The notes below the pieces were generated by a model, which saw only the letters and a list, made by a program, of their open reading frames with translations, had not been told where the DNA came from and did no database searches. From assembly GCA_964444795.1 (NCBI GenBank), contig CAYUIQ010000133.1, positions 1 through 24,372 of the forward strand: a stretch of DNA of 24,372 bases, given 5' to 3'. The translations under genes were made by a program, and so were the position numbers. The stretch is from JABMRP01 sp964444795 (GTDB lineage: Bacteria; Planctomycetota; Planctomycetia; Pirellulales; Thermoguttaceae). Shown one piece after another: positions 6,058-15,100 of this stretch (within the stretch, counting starts at the first letter, position 1; every line of letters begins with the position of its first letter).

Positions 6058-8991
6058 TTGCCGGTTCGTATCTACGCCCTAGCTAAGCAACTGAAGCTCG
6101 ATAGTCGAGCGATGGGTGAAATCTGCAGAGAAGCGGGAGTCACCGGAAAAGGGTCTGCGCTGGCTAGCTTGACCGACGAGGAAGAGGCCCAAGTTCGCGA
6201 ATACTTGGCCGGTGGCAGGAAAGCCAGTGCCCCGGCGACCTCCCCGGTCAGCCAGACGTCGGCAACCGCCAGGGCGAGAATGCCGGTGGCCCGAAGCGGC
6301 TTGGGCGGCGCGGGAATTGCGGCCCAAGATGTCGCGCCGACCGAGTTTCGCCGCGAGGACTACATCGCGCCGGGAGGTTCGGCCGGGGGCAAGGTGCCCG
6401 CGATGATAAGCAAGGCGCCCGAGCCGCGGGAGAAACCGCGACCCGCCGAGGAGCCGGCGACGGCTATCCCGCCCGAGGAACCCGTGACGGCAATCCCGTC
6501 CGAGGAACCCGCGGCGGCCATCCCGTCCGAGGAACCCGCGGCGGCCATCCCGCCCGAAGAACCCACGACGGAGATACCCCCCGAGAAACTCTCCTCCGAT
6601 ATTCCGCCCGAGGAACCCTCCCCGGCGATTGCTCCCGATGACCTCGCCCCGGTGAGACCACCCGGAGACCTCTCCCCGGCCATGAGGCCGCAGGAACTCT
6701 CCCCGGCGAGAAAGCCGAAGAGACCGGGCCCGGCCAAACCACCGGAGAAATCCTCCCCGGTCATCAATCTGGCGCCCGTGCCAATGGCCCTACAGCCGAC
6801 GGAGAAACCGAAACCCTCCGAACCGGCGCCGCAGAAACCAGACATTCGTCTCCCCGCCGACGTCATCCGGGCGGCCGGCAAAGCGGGCACGAAACCGTTG
6901 GCCGAACATCTGCGAAAGCACGAGGAACGGCGCAAGACGAGCAAGCCCAAGACGAAATCGAAACCGGGCGTCACGGAATCCAAGCCGGCAACCCCCGCCG
7001 CTGGAAAGACCATCGGACGCGGTCGCCGCGGGGGCGCCGGGACGGAAAAGAAGGGCGCCGAGGGAGCCACGCTCGGCGGTCGCGAGCAGCGGCAACTCAA
7101 ACGCAAGCGAGCCACGACCGGGACCAGGCGGCCGCGCGGACAAAACGGCGGGACGATGCGACGCGATCGGCGCGTCCGACGCACGGGTGCCAACACGGCC
7201 GCCCCGCGCAAGCGGGACGTCGTACTGCAGATGCCCTGTACCGTGCGCGACTTTTCCGAGGCGGTTGGCGTGCCGGCTGCCCAGGTCATCGGCAAGCTGA
7301 TGGGGCTGGGGAGTATGTGTACCATAACCGCCCAACTGGACCCCGAGCTGGCCGAATTGGTCGCCGTCGAACTCGGCGTGGAGGTGGAGATCCGGCGAAA
7401 GGTCAAGCTGGAGGACCAGCTATTGACCGCCGTGGAGCACGAGGAAGACGATCCGGCGCTCTTAGAGGAACGGCCTCCGATCATCACCTTCCTTGGCCAC
7501 GTCGACCATGGGAAGACATCGCTGCTGGATCGGCTGATCCAGACCGACGTCGTCTCGACCGAGAGCGGCGGCATCACGCAACACATTCGCGCCTACCGGA
7601 TTGAGAAGGACGGGCGGCCGCTGGCATTCGTGGATACGCCGGGACACGAGGCGTTTACCGAGATGCGGGCGCGCGGTGCCAACGTAACCGACATCGCCGT
7701 GTTGGTCGTCGCGGCCGACGACGGCGTCATGCCCCAGACCGAGGAGGCGATCAGCCACGCCCGCGCCGCCGGAGTTCCCATTGTCGTGGCCCTGAACAAG
7801 ATGGACCTGCCCGGCGTGGATCCGCAGCGGACGCTGCAGCAACTGGCGGGCCCGCCCAACGAATTGCTGCCTGTCGAATGGGGTGGCGAAGTCGAGGTGG
7901 TCAAGACGAGCGCCACGACGGGTGAGGGGATCGACGACCTGTTGGAAACACTGCTGTTGGTCGCCGAAGTCCACGAATTCAAGGCCAACCCCGACGCCCC
8001 GGCGCGGGGTACTTGCCTGGAATCCCGATTGCATGAGGGCCTGGGCGTGGTCAGCAAACTGCTGGTTCGCACGGGGACACTTCGGGTGGGCGACGTGGTG
8101 GTGTGCGGGTCGGGATACGGGCGCGTCAAGGCGATGTACGATACGCTTCGCCCGAGAAAGCGGCACAAGGAAGCCGGGCCGTCGACTCCCGTCGACGTCA
8201 CTGGTCTGAACATCGCTCCCGAAGCCGGCCAGGCGTTCTACAAGCTCGACGACGTCGTTCAGGCGAGGCAGATCGCCGAACAGCGCGCGATGGAAGCCCG
8301 GCAGCAGTCGCTCGTCGGACCGGTACAGCACGTGACCTTGGAAAATCTCCACGAGCATTTGGGTCCCAAGGAAGAGGTTCAGATGCTGAACCTGATTCTT
8401 CGGGCGGACGTGCGCGGTTCGATCGAGGCAATTCGCAAGGAGTTGGACAAGCTGGAGCATCCCGAGGTCCAACTGAAGATCCTTCAGGCGACCGTCGGCG
8501 GGGTGACCGAGGCCGATGTCCATCTGGCCGACGCCTCCGACGCGGTGATTATCGGTTTCAACGTCGTGCCCGACGAAGGGGCTCGCCGTCTGGCCGATGA
8601 ACGCGGCGTGCAGATCCGCCGTTACGAGGTCATCTACAAGATAACCGAAGATCTCAAAGCGGCCCTGGAGGGTATGCTCAAGCCGGAGAAGCGGGAGAAA
8701 GAACTGGGGCGTGCCCTGGTGCAACGGCTTTTCTCGATCAGCCGATTGGGCGTGATTGCCGGTTGCCGCGTGCTGGCCGGAACGATCGAACGGGGCGCGC
8801 GAGTTCGAATCATTCGCGAAAGCCGCATTATCGGCGAATACCCGCTCGATTCGTTGCGGCGAATCAAAGACGATGTCAAGGAAGTCCGCGAAGGTTTCGA
8901 GTGTGGAATGAAGCTGATCGGATACAACGATCTCAAGGAGGGCGATCTTCTCGAAGCTTACAAAATCGAAGAAGTCGCCCGCAGTATCTAG
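6058..8991 (+). CDS. infB: Translation initiation factor IF-2
   Basis: This GTPase brings initiator fMet-tRNA to the 30S subunit and promotes 50S joining. It is 977 residues, somewhat longer than E. coli IF2. Residues 1-52 are an IF2 N-terminal helical domain (IYALAKQLKLDSRAMGEICR). Residues 131-238 are twelve 9-residue tandem repeats, and about 240-390 is a basic Lys/Arg linker. A second N-terminal-type domain (about 395-450) precedes the G domain: GHVDHGKT 480-487, GGITQHI, DTPGHEAF 526-533, NKMD 580-583 and SATTGEGI. Domains II-IV and the fMet-tRNA-binding C-terminus follow. The start is TTG 6058, preceded by GGGAGAG at 6046-6052; no in-frame ATG is nearby. The gap to nusA is 187 bp and no separate promoter is evident. 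Confidence 0.97.
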   Translation: MPVRIYALAKQLKLDSRAMGEICREAGVTGKGSALASLTDEEEAQVREYLAGGRKASAPATSPVSQTSATARARMPVARSGLGGAGIAAQDVAPTEFRREDYIAPGGSAGGKVPAMISKAPEPREKPRPAEEPATAIPPEEPVTAIPSEEPAAAIPSEEPAAAIPPEEPTTEIPPEKLSSDIPPEEPSPAIAPDDLAPVRPPGDLSPAMRPQELSPARKPKRPGPAKPPEKSSPVINLAPVPMALQPTEKPKPSEPAPQKPDIRLPADVIRAAGKAGTKPLAEHLRKHEERRKTSKPKTKSKPGVTESKPATPAAGKTIGRGRRGGAGTEKKGAEGATLGGREQRQLKRKRATTGTRRPRGQNGGTMRRDRRVRRTGANTAAPRKRDVVLQMPCTVRDFSEAVGVPAAQVIGKLMGLGSMCTITAQLDPELAELVAVELGVEVEIRRKVKLEDQLLTAVEHEEDDPALLEERPPIITFLGHVDHGKTSLLDRLIQTDVVSTESGGITQHIRAYRIEKDGRPLAFVDTPGHEAFTEMRARGANVTDIAVLVVAADDGVMPQTEEAISHARAAGVPIVVALNKMDLPGVDPQRTLQQLAGPPNELLPVEWGGEVEVVKTSATTGEGIDDLLETLLLVAEVHEFKANPDAPARGTCLESRLHEGLGVVSKLLVRTGTLRVGDVVVCGSGYGRVKAMYDTLRPRKRHKEAGPSTPVDVTGLNIAPEAGQAFYKLDDVVQARQIAEQRAMEARQQSLVGPVQHVTLENLHEHLGPKEEVQMLNLILRADVRGSIEAIRKELDKLEHPEVQLKILQATVGGVTEADVHLADASDAVIIGFNVVPDEGARRLADERGVQIRRYEVIYKITEDLKAALEGMLKPEKREKELGRALVQRLFSISRLGVIAGCRVLAGTIERGARVRIIRESRIIGEYPLDSLRRIKDDVKEVREGFECGMKLIGYNDLKEGDLLEAYKIEEVARSI
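6448..6771 (+). repeat. 27-bp tandem repeat inside infB (12 units)
   Basis: Twelve in-frame units of 27 bp encode a 9-residue motif of the EEPAAAIPS type. Units 3 and 4 differ at a single base, indicating recent duplication. Units become more divergent downstream, and their charge changes from acidic (EEPVTAIPS) to basic (QELSPARKP, KRPGPAKPP). Confidence 0.9.
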
Positions 8992-9021
8992 TTTTCCCCG
9001 CCTCCCGGTGATCTGACCCCG

Positions 9022-9384
9022 ATGCCTTCTCGACGTGTCCAAAAAGCAGCCGAAGCGATCCGCGTAGCGGTCAGTACAGCCATTCTGACCGAGCTCAAGG
9101 ATCCGCGCGTCCGGGACGTGACGGTCACGTATGTCGAGGTCTCCGGCGACTTGCGTCATGCCAAAGTCCACGTTTCGGTTATGGGCGACGAGACGAAGCA
9201 GCAATTGAGCGTTCGCGGCTTGCAGAATGCCGCCGGCTTCCTGCAGGCGAAACTCGCCGATCGCATCGACATGCGTTATACCCCGCGGCTTCAGTTCAAG
9301 CTTGATCAGGGTGTGAAACGATCGATCGAGATTTCGCAGATCCTGGATCGCGTACTCCCTGAGCCGTTGCCAGACGCCGAGTAA
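9022..9384 (+). CDS. rbfA: 30S ribosome-binding factor RbfA
   Basis: RbfA is a KH-fold factor that binds immature 30S subunits and aids 16S rRNA 5'-end maturation. At 120 residues it has normal length. It starts SRRVQKAAEAIRVAVSTAI and carries the family motif LKDPRV (25-30), then the strands VTVTYVEVSGDLRHAKVHVSV and the helix before PRLQFKLDQGV. It lies 30 bp after infB, the common order, and is surely co-transcribed. The ribosome site is weak (GGTGAT about 12 nt upstream). Confidence 0.95.
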   Translation: MPSRRVQKAAEAIRVAVSTAILTELKDPRVRDVTVTYVEVSGDLRHAKVHVSVMGDETKQQLSVRGLQNAAGFLQAKLADRIDMRYTPRLQFKLDQGVKRSIEISQILDRVLPEPLPDAE

Positions 9385-9459
9385 TTGGGGCAAGAACTCG
9401 AAGCAAGAAATACCGACCAGCGTGTCCGTCGATCCCTCCTTTCTGAAACGGCAGTTCCC

Positions 9460-10365
9460 ATGGCTTCCAGTCGCACGACGCAGTTGAACAAACTCTACAA
9501 GGTTCTCAAGAAGCAATACAAGCCGGTCGTCTCCAGCATCGAGCGGCCGGTGTTTGAACACCTGCTGTTTGCCTGCTGTCTGGAGGACGCCCATTACGAC
9601 GTTGCCGAGGAAGCTCTGGCGGCGGTCGTCGAGGCATTTTTCGACCTCAACGAAGTGCGCGTCAGCACGGTGAAGGAATTGGCCGAGGTCATGGCCGTGT
9701 TGCCCGACCCGGCGGCCGCGGCCAATCGCCTCAAACGCGTGCTGCAGAGCACCTTCGAGGACTCCTACACGTTCGAATTGGAGGCGTTGCTGAAGCTCAA
9801 CCTCGGACCGGCCGTGGAGCATCTCCGGGCAATCGACGGCACGTCCAATTTCTCGATCGCTTACGTGGTCCAAACGGCGCTGGCCGGGCACGCCATTGCC
9901 ATCGATTCGGGTACGTTGGGCTGCTTGCAGGTGGTCGGGCTGGTTAGCGAGAAGGACATCGAGGCGGGCGTGGTGTCGGGGTTGGAGCGAGCGATTTCCA
10001 AGAGCAACGGTATCGAGTTCGCCTCGCTGCTACACCAACTGGGGGCCGATTTCACCAAGAACCCCTACGCACCCGAACTGCATCGGATCTTGCTGCAAAT
10101 CGCTCCCGACTGCAAGGACCGATTGCCCAAACGCCGCGGGAGAAAACAGGCGTCCTCCGCAAAGCGGGAAGCCGCGGCTGACGCCGGGTCGAAGCGGGCG
10201 GCGTCCAAAGGCAAGGTCTCGGAGACCAAGAAGAAGGCGGGCGGACCATCCAAGAAGTCAGCGGCGGCAGAGAAGAAATCATCCGCCGCCAAGCAGAAGT
10301 CGCCCCCGAGCAAGGGAAAGAAAGCGTCCGGCTCGTCGAAAGTCGCCCCGCGGAAGCCGCGATAG
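9460..10365 (+). CDS. Degenerate endonuclease III-like (HhH-GPD fold) protein with histone-H1-like tail
   Basis: A 301-residue protein. Residues about 20-215 follow the helical pattern of HhH-GPD DNA glycosylases. Aligning IDGTSNFSIAYVVQTALAGH and the following AIAID with the E. coli Nth segment LPGVGRKTANVVLNTAFGWP and its following VDTH gives an ungapped match that keeps the catalytic Asp (Asp149, like Asp138). It replaces the catalytic Lys120 with Phe131 and breaks the GVGRKTA hairpin. The C-terminal Fe-S cysteine cluster is absent. Residues about 222-301 are a Lys/Ala/Ser/Pro-rich tail like histone H1 (KKSAAAEKKSSAAKQK). I infer a non-catalytic DNA- or RNA-binding protein. An open frame begins at TTG 9385, but ATG 9460 leads into the first basic helix. 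It sits 75 bp after rbfA in the same direction. Fold assignment is pattern-based. Confidence 0.75.
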   Translation: MASSRTTQLNKLYKVLKKQYKPVVSSIERPVFEHLLFACCLEDAHYDVAEEALAAVVEAFFDLNEVRVSTVKELAEVMAVLPDPAAAANRLKRVLQSTFEDSYTFELEALLKLNLGPAVEHLRAIDGTSNFSIAYVVQTALAGHAIAIDSGTLGCLQVVGLVSEKDIEAGVVSGLERAISKSNGIEFASLLHQLGADFTKNPYAPELHRILLQIAPDCKDRLPKRRGRKQASSAKREAAADAGSKRAASKGKVSETKKKAGGPSKKSAAAEKKSSAAKQKSPPSKGKKASGSSKVAPRKPR

Positions 10366-10455
10366 AAGTCTGGCGAAACGACTCTGACAAGAGGAAAGTG
10401 GTCTTGGCGTTACTCGCGAGGAGCGATCCCGCGGGCGTGCAAGGGGGAAGTGGCC

Positions 10456-12708
10456 GTGAGTGTCTTATCGCGATGGTTTGTACTGTTGAGCTTCATGGTG
10501 GCGATTGCGTTGGTGCTGGGTGGAGAGACGCTCGCCGACGTGACCGAGTCGACCGGCGATCCGCCGGCACCGCCGCTGATTCTCGAAGACCCGCCTCAAC
10601 CGCTTCGCCCCGACCGATCCCGTTCCGAGGCCGATCTCGACCGGATCGAAGCGATGGCCTTGTTCTCGGCGGCCCGAATCAAACACCGCCGCCAGGACTA
10701 TGCCGGCGCCCTGCGGCTGTATCAACGAGCCGTGCGGTACGATCCTCGGGCCGAGTCGGTCCTCAAGACCGTGGTCATGCTGGCCAGCCAACAGGATCGC
10801 CAGTGGGAGGCGGCCCGATACGCCGAGTTGGGGGATTTCGACGGCGGTGATCCTCTGCTATTTCGCAAGCTGGGCGTCTTCCTGACGCAACATGGCCAGC
10901 CCGAGCGCGCCGTGGTCATGTTCGAGAAGGCGCTGGCCACCCGCGAAGGAACCGCCGAAACGGCCGCCGACGCGATCCTGCACATGGAAAGCGGACGGCT
11001 TTGCTTTCTCGTCGGCCAACACGAGAAGGCAGCCGAGCATTTCGCCGGCGTTTGCGATGCGCTGGAGCATCCCGACAAGTACGGTCTGGACCCGTCGCTT
11101 GAGAAACTGCTCCTGGGAGAGGCGTCGACCGCTTACCAGTTGTTCGGCGAGAGCTTTCTCGAAGCCGGGCGGTTGGACGAGGCGACCAAAGCGTTTGAAA
11201 AAGCACACGAGGCGTCGGACGACGAGGCCGTGCTCGCCTACAACCAGGCGCGGGTCCACTATCAGGCGGGCGAATTCGTGGAGGCGCTGGCCAAATTGCA
11301 GGTCTATCTCGACGCCCGGTCGGACAAGCGGCATGGGGCTCCCTACCAATTGCTGGCCAAGCTGCTCAAAGACCTCGATCGGGGAAAAGAACTGATCGGC
11401 CGCCTGGAGTCGCTCCATCAGGCCGATCCGAAAAACGCCGCGCTGGGATACGCGCTGGCGGAGCAATACTTCGAGGTCAGCGATCTCAATCGGGCCGAGC
11501 CGCTGTACCGGCAGTTGGCCGAGTTGGAGCCCCGTGTCGTGGGCAGCCGCCGCCTGATTCACATCTACCGGAAAACGGGCCGTCCCGAGGAACTGCTGGA
11601 AGTGCTTGCCCGGGCCGTGGCAAAGAACGCCGATCTGCAATCGCTCGACGAAGAAGCCGGGGAGATTGCCGGCGACGAAGCCTTGGTGACTCGCTTGCTC
11701 GAACTGGTTCGCCGGCGGGTAGCCGATTCGGCCGAGGATTCGACGCGTGGTCCGGCTCTGGCGGCCATGTTGTTGGCCCTGGAAAGCAAACGGTACGACG
11801 TGGTGGGCGAATTCTTCGAGTTGACTTTCAAGGCCGATCCGGAGGGCGCCGCCGACCTGTTTATGTTGTGGGGCGTGGCCCTGTTGATGGAAGATCGCCC
11901 GGCCGAGGCGGCCGAGGTGTTTCGCCGCGGGATCGACGAGATTCCTGATACGGACCTCCAGCCGTACTATTACTTCTATCTGGCCGGAGCCCTGGAACTG
12001 GACGGGCGCACCGACGACGCATTGGACGCGGCTCGCAAGGCGGCCGAGTTGCAGGAGGATTCGGCCCGACTGGCCAGCCGCGAGGCGTGGGTCCTGTATC
12101 ATGCCGAGCGTTACCCCGCGGCGACCGAAGCGTACAAGAAACTACTCGATCAGTTCGACTCCCGGTTCGAATCCGAGCGGACCCGCGACGCGCTCCGCGC
12201 GGCCCGTCTGGTCCTCTCCAATATCTGTGTCGTGGAGGATGATTTGGCCGGTGCCGAAGAGTGGCTCCAGCAGGTGCTGGACGAGTTTCCCGACGACATC
12301 TCGGCGGCCAACGACCTGGGATATCTTTGGGCCGACCAAGACAAGCACCTTCAACGCGCGTTGGGGATGATCGAGAAGGCCGTCGAGGCCGAACCCGACA
12401 ACACGGCCTACCGCGACAGCCTCGGGTGGGTCTACTTTCGCCTGGGCCGATACACCGAAGCGATCGCCGAGTTGGAGAAAGCGGTCCGTAGCGACGAGGG
12501 TGAAGAGGATGAGGGTGCCGACGCCATGATCCTCGACCACCTTGGCGACGCATGCGATCGAGCCGGCCGGTCGGACCAGGCGCTTCAGACCTGGAAACGG
12601 GCCGTCGAGGCGCACCTCCAGGATAAGAAACCGAAAGAAGCGGCCAAGATCCGTGTCAAGATCAAGGCCCTGAAAAGGCGCAAACCGAAGACGGAATCCG
12701 CCGATTAA
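10456..12708 (+). CDS. Exported or membrane-anchored TPR protein
   Basis: A protein of about 750 residues with one N-terminal hydrophobic segment (WFVLLSFMVAIALVLGG), which is a signal peptide or anchor. It is followed by a short Pro-rich linker and then tetratricopeptide repeats over most of the chain. The clearest are near residues 55-85 (RQDYAGALRLYQRAVRYDP) and 619-680 (LQRALGMIEKAVEAEPDN and YFRLGRYTEAIAELEKAV). The C-terminus is basic (KIRVKIKALKRRK). GTG 10456 is preferred to GTG 10450 because GGGGG at 10443-10447 is then 8 nt upstream. TPR proteins scaffold complexes; the partner is unknown. The gene lies 90 bp after the EndoIII-like gene and 42 bp before yebC. Confidence 0.88.
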   Translation: MSVLSRWFVLLSFMVAIALVLGGETLADVTESTGDPPAPPLILEDPPQPLRPDRSRSEADLDRIEAMALFSAARIKHRRQDYAGALRLYQRAVRYDPRAESVLKTVVMLASQQDRQWEAARYAELGDFDGGDPLLFRKLGVFLTQHGQPERAVVMFEKALATREGTAETAADAILHMESGRLCFLVGQHEKAAEHFAGVCDALEHPDKYGLDPSLEKLLLGEASTAYQLFGESFLEAGRLDEATKAFEKAHEASDDEAVLAYNQARVHYQAGEFVEALAKLQVYLDARSDKRHGAPYQLLAKLLKDLDRGKELIGRLESLHQADPKNAALGYALAEQYFEVSDLNRAEPLYRQLAELEPRVVGSRRLIHIYRKTGRPEELLEVLARAVAKNADLQSLDEEAGEIAGDEALVTRLLELVRRRVADSAEDSTRGPALAAMLLALESKRYDVVGEFFELTFKADPEGAADLFMLWGVALLMEDRPAEAAEVFRRGIDEIPDTDLQPYYYFYLAGALELDGRTDDALDAARKAAELQEDSARLASREAWVLYHAERYPAATEAYKKLLDQFDSRFESERTRDALRAARLVLSNICVVEDDLAGAEEWLQQVLDEFPDDISAANDLGYLWADQDKHLQRALGMIEKAVEAEPDNTAYRDSLGWVYFRLGRYTEAIAELEKAVRSDEGEEDEGADAMILDHLGDACDRAGRSDQALQTWKRAVEAHLQDKKPKEAAKIRVKIKALKRRKPKTESAD

Positions 12709-12750
12709 GTCCAATAGATCCAGTATCCAAGACACGCGGGAAGACTATCC

Positions 12751-13503
12751 ATGGCAGGCCATTCACACTGGGCGGGCATTAAGCACAAGAAGGCGCTGAT
12801 CGACGCCAAACGGGGGAAGATGTGGAGCAAGCTCTCCAAGGCGATTATCGTGGCGGCCAAAATGGGCGGCGGAGATCCCGACGCCAACCTCCGGCTGCGC
12901 GTGGCCATCGACGACGCCAAAGCCGTGAGCATGCCCAAGGATAACATTGCCCGGGCGGTCAAACGTGGCACCGGCGAAATCGGCGGCGGAAACCTCGAAG
13001 AGATCATCTACGAAGGATACGGGCCCAACGGCGTCGCCGTCCTCTGCGATATCCTCACCGACAACCGCAACCGCACGGCGCCGGAAATCCGCCAGGCTTT
13101 CGAGCGGGTTGGCGGAAAACTGGGAAGTACCGGCTGCGTGGCCTGGATGTTCGATACCAAGGGGCTCTTCCTCGTCGCCGCCGACAAGACGGACGAAGAC
13201 ACGCTGATGGAAATCGCCCTGGAAGCCGGTGCCGAGGACGTTAAGAACGTCGAGCAGGGCTTTGAGGTCACTTGCGATCCGACCGCCTACCAGGGTGTTG
13301 CCAAGGCTCTGGCCGAGGCGAGCATCGAGACCGAGATGAGCCAGATCACACGCATTCCCAACACCACCGTCGATCTCGATGTGCCAACCGCGCGAAAAGT
13401 TCTCAAACTGATAGATCTCCTGGACGATCACGACGACGTGCAAAGCGTTTCGTCCAACTTCAACATCCCGCCCGAGGTGTCCGCCGAACTCCAGCAGGAA
13501 TGA
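12751..13503 (+). CDS. yebC: YebC/PmpR-family protein
   Basis: A 250-residue protein, the usual size, with the hallmark N-terminus MAGHSHWAGIKHKKALIDAK. Further family stretches are SMPKDNIARAVKRGTGE, YEGYGPNGVAVL, TDNRNRTAPEIRQAF and GCVAWMF. The family has been described as DNA-binding transcriptional regulators and, more recently, as ribosome-associated factors that help translate proline-rich stretches (TACO1/YebC). That second role would fit a locus with nusA, infB and rbfA and with very Pro-rich products, but this is inference. GGGAAG at 12738-12743 is the ribosome site. It is followed after 4 bp by the oxidoreductase gene. Confidence 0.95.
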   Translation: MAGHSHWAGIKHKKALIDAKRGKMWSKLSKAIIVAAKMGGGDPDANLRLRVAIDDAKAVSMPKDNIARAVKRGTGEIGGGNLEEIIYEGYGPNGVAVLCDILTDNRNRTAPEIRQAFERVGGKLGSTGCVAWMFDTKGLFLVAADKTDEDTLMEIALEAGAEDVKNVEQGFEVTCDPTAYQGVAKALAEASIETEMSQITRIPNTTVDLDVPTARKVLKLIDLLDDHDDVQSVSSNFNIPPEVSAELQQE

Positions 13504-13507
13504 ACCC

Positions 13508-14860
13508 ATGTCAACACGCTTCTCGCGTCGTGATTTCGTCAAGAATAGCGCCCTGTTGGCCGGGGCAACCGCCGCGGTGACCGTGGTGCCGCGACACGTA
13601 TTGGGTGGCCCGCGCCGGATCCCGCCCAGCGAGAAGATGAACGTGGCCGGGATCGGCGTCGGCGGCATGGGCGGCGCCAATCTGCGGAATCTCGAATCGC
13701 AAAACATCGTCGCTCTGTGCGACGTCGATCCCGGCCGTGCCGCCGGAGCCGTGAAACGATATCCCGGGGCGAAGTCCTACATCGACTATCGCCGGATGCT
13801 CGATCGGCAGAAAGACATCGACGGCGTGGTGATCGGCACCCCGGACCATACCCACGCGGTCATCTCGATGGCTGCGATCCGCGCCGGCCGGCACGTCTAC
13901 TGTCAGAAGCCGCTCACGCACGACGTCTACGAAGCCCGCATGTTGACCCGGGCCGCCAAGGAACACGGCGTGGCCACGCAGATGGGTATCCAGGGGCATT
14001 CCGGCGACGGGATTCGCACGATCTGCGAGTGGATTTGGGCCGGGGTGATTGGCGAGGTCCGCGAAGTCGACGCCTGGTGCAGCCTCTCGTATTACCCCTG
14101 GGGACACGCCGGCTGGAGTTGCAGTTGGTCGCAGCGCCCCGCCGAGACTCCCGATCCCCCGAAGGGTATGGACTGGGACCTCTGGATCGGTCCGGCGCCG
14201 ATGCGGCCGTACCATCGGGCTTACCACCCGGCAACCTGGCGATGCTGGTGGGATTTCGGCTCGGGGATGATGGGCGACCGCGGCGCGCACACGCTCGACC
14301 CGGTTTTCTGGTCGATGAAACTCACCGCGCCCGAGAGTATCGACGCCACCAGTTGCGGCAACACGGCCGAGGTACATCCGCTTTCGGCGATTGTGACCTA
14401 CCATTTCCCCGCCCGGGCCGACATGCCGCCCTTGAAGCTGACCTGGTACGAAGGAACCCGGCCGCCGCGACCGGCCGATTTGGAAGACGGTCAGAAACTG
14501 CCCGGCCAAGGCGGCGTGCTGTTCAAGGGGACCGAGGGCACGATCGTCTGCGGCGTTTACGGCAACGGCCCGAAGATCATTCCCGAGTCGAAGATGCGCC
14601 AAGTCACGTTGCCCCCCAAGACGATCCCTCGCGTCGGCGGTTCGCACGAGATGAATTGGGCCAACGCCTGCAAGTCGGGCGAGACGGCCGGCGCCGACTT
14701 CTCCTACTCCGGCCCGCTGGCCGAGATCTGTTGCCTGGGCAATATCGCCAAACGGGTCGATACGCGTCTGCAGTGGGACGCCGAGAACCTCAAGGTGACC
14801 AACCACGACGTCGCCAACCGGTACGTCCGCACCGAGTATCGTCAGGGCTGGACGCTGTAG
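13508..14860 (+). CDS. Tat-exported Gfo/Idh/MocA-family oxidoreductase
   Basis: A 450-residue NAD(P)-dependent sugar or cyclitol dehydrogenase type. A twin-arginine signal SRRDFVK (6-12) precedes a hydrophobic stretch, so it should be exported folded with its cofactor. The Rossmann motif is GIGVGGMGGANLRNL. It is followed by IGTPDHTHAVISMAAIRAG and the substrate-site YCQKPLTH; QKP replaces the commoner EKP and is frequent in exported planctomycete members. The C-terminal half is Trp/Pro-rich (AGWSCSWSQRP, HPATWRCWWDFGSGMMGDRG). The start lies 4 bp after yebC, suggesting translational coupling, although the two functions seem unrelated. The substrate is unknown. Confidence 0.93.
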   Translation: MSTRFSRRDFVKNSALLAGATAAVTVVPRHVLGGPRRIPPSEKMNVAGIGVGGMGGANLRNLESQNIVALCDVDPGRAAGAVKRYPGAKSYIDYRRMLDRQKDIDGVVIGTPDHTHAVISMAAIRAGRHVYCQKPLTHDVYEARMLTRAAKEHGVATQMGIQGHSGDGIRTICEWIWAGVIGEVREVDAWCSLSYYPWGHAGWSCSWSQRPAETPDPPKGMDWDLWIGPAPMRPYHRAYHPATWRCWWDFGSGMMGDRGAHTLDPVFWSMKLTAPESIDATSCGNTAEVHPLSAIVTYHFPARADMPPLKLTWYEGTRPPRPADLEDGQKLPGQGGVLFKGTEGTIVCGVYGNGPKIIPESKMRQVTLPPKTIPRVGGSHEMNWANACKSGETAGADFSYSGPLAEICCLGNIAKRVDTRLQWDAENLKVTNHDVANRYVRTEYRQGWTL

Positions 14861-14990
14861 TGTGTTCTCTGCTTCGGGCGGGACCGAGAGGTCTCGTTGT
14901 TCAGTGGCAAATTGGTCGGCAGCACAACGCCGAAACACGCCGTCGGCTTGGGGCAAGTCGAGAGAGCTTGATCCGGCATGGCCCCTCGTA

Positions 14991-15008
14991 ACGACGCTTC
15001 CGCGTCGT
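14991..15008. repeat. Hairpin: 7-bp perfect stem
   Basis: ACGACGC (14991-14997), loop TTCC, GCGTCGT (15002-15008). It lies in the convergent gap after the oxidoreductase gene. Confidence 0.6.
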
Positions 15009-15077
15009 CGCGTACGGCCGGACGTTTTGCGTCCCGGTATCGGTGCAAACTCCGTATGACTTCGGCTTCCGCCCCAA

Positions 15078-15092
15078 CGACGCAAAGCGTCG
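15078..15092. repeat. Hairpin: 6-bp perfect stem, related to the previous one
   Basis: CGACGC (15078-15083), AAA, GCGTCG (15087-15092). It shares the core CGACGC/GCGTCG with the hairpin at 14991-15008. Confidence 0.55.
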
Positions 15093-15100
15093 CAGCCGCG

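Noticed and set aside
6448..6771. CRISPR-like array
   Set aside because: The 27-bp periodicity is continuous, in frame, without spacers, and lies within infB.
7462..9891. 809-codon open frame on the minus strand opposite infB and rbfA
   Set aside because: It is antisense to clearly conserved IF2 and RbfA and is rich in His/Gln/Arg as expected for the mirror of GC-rich codons; it has no recognisable domain.
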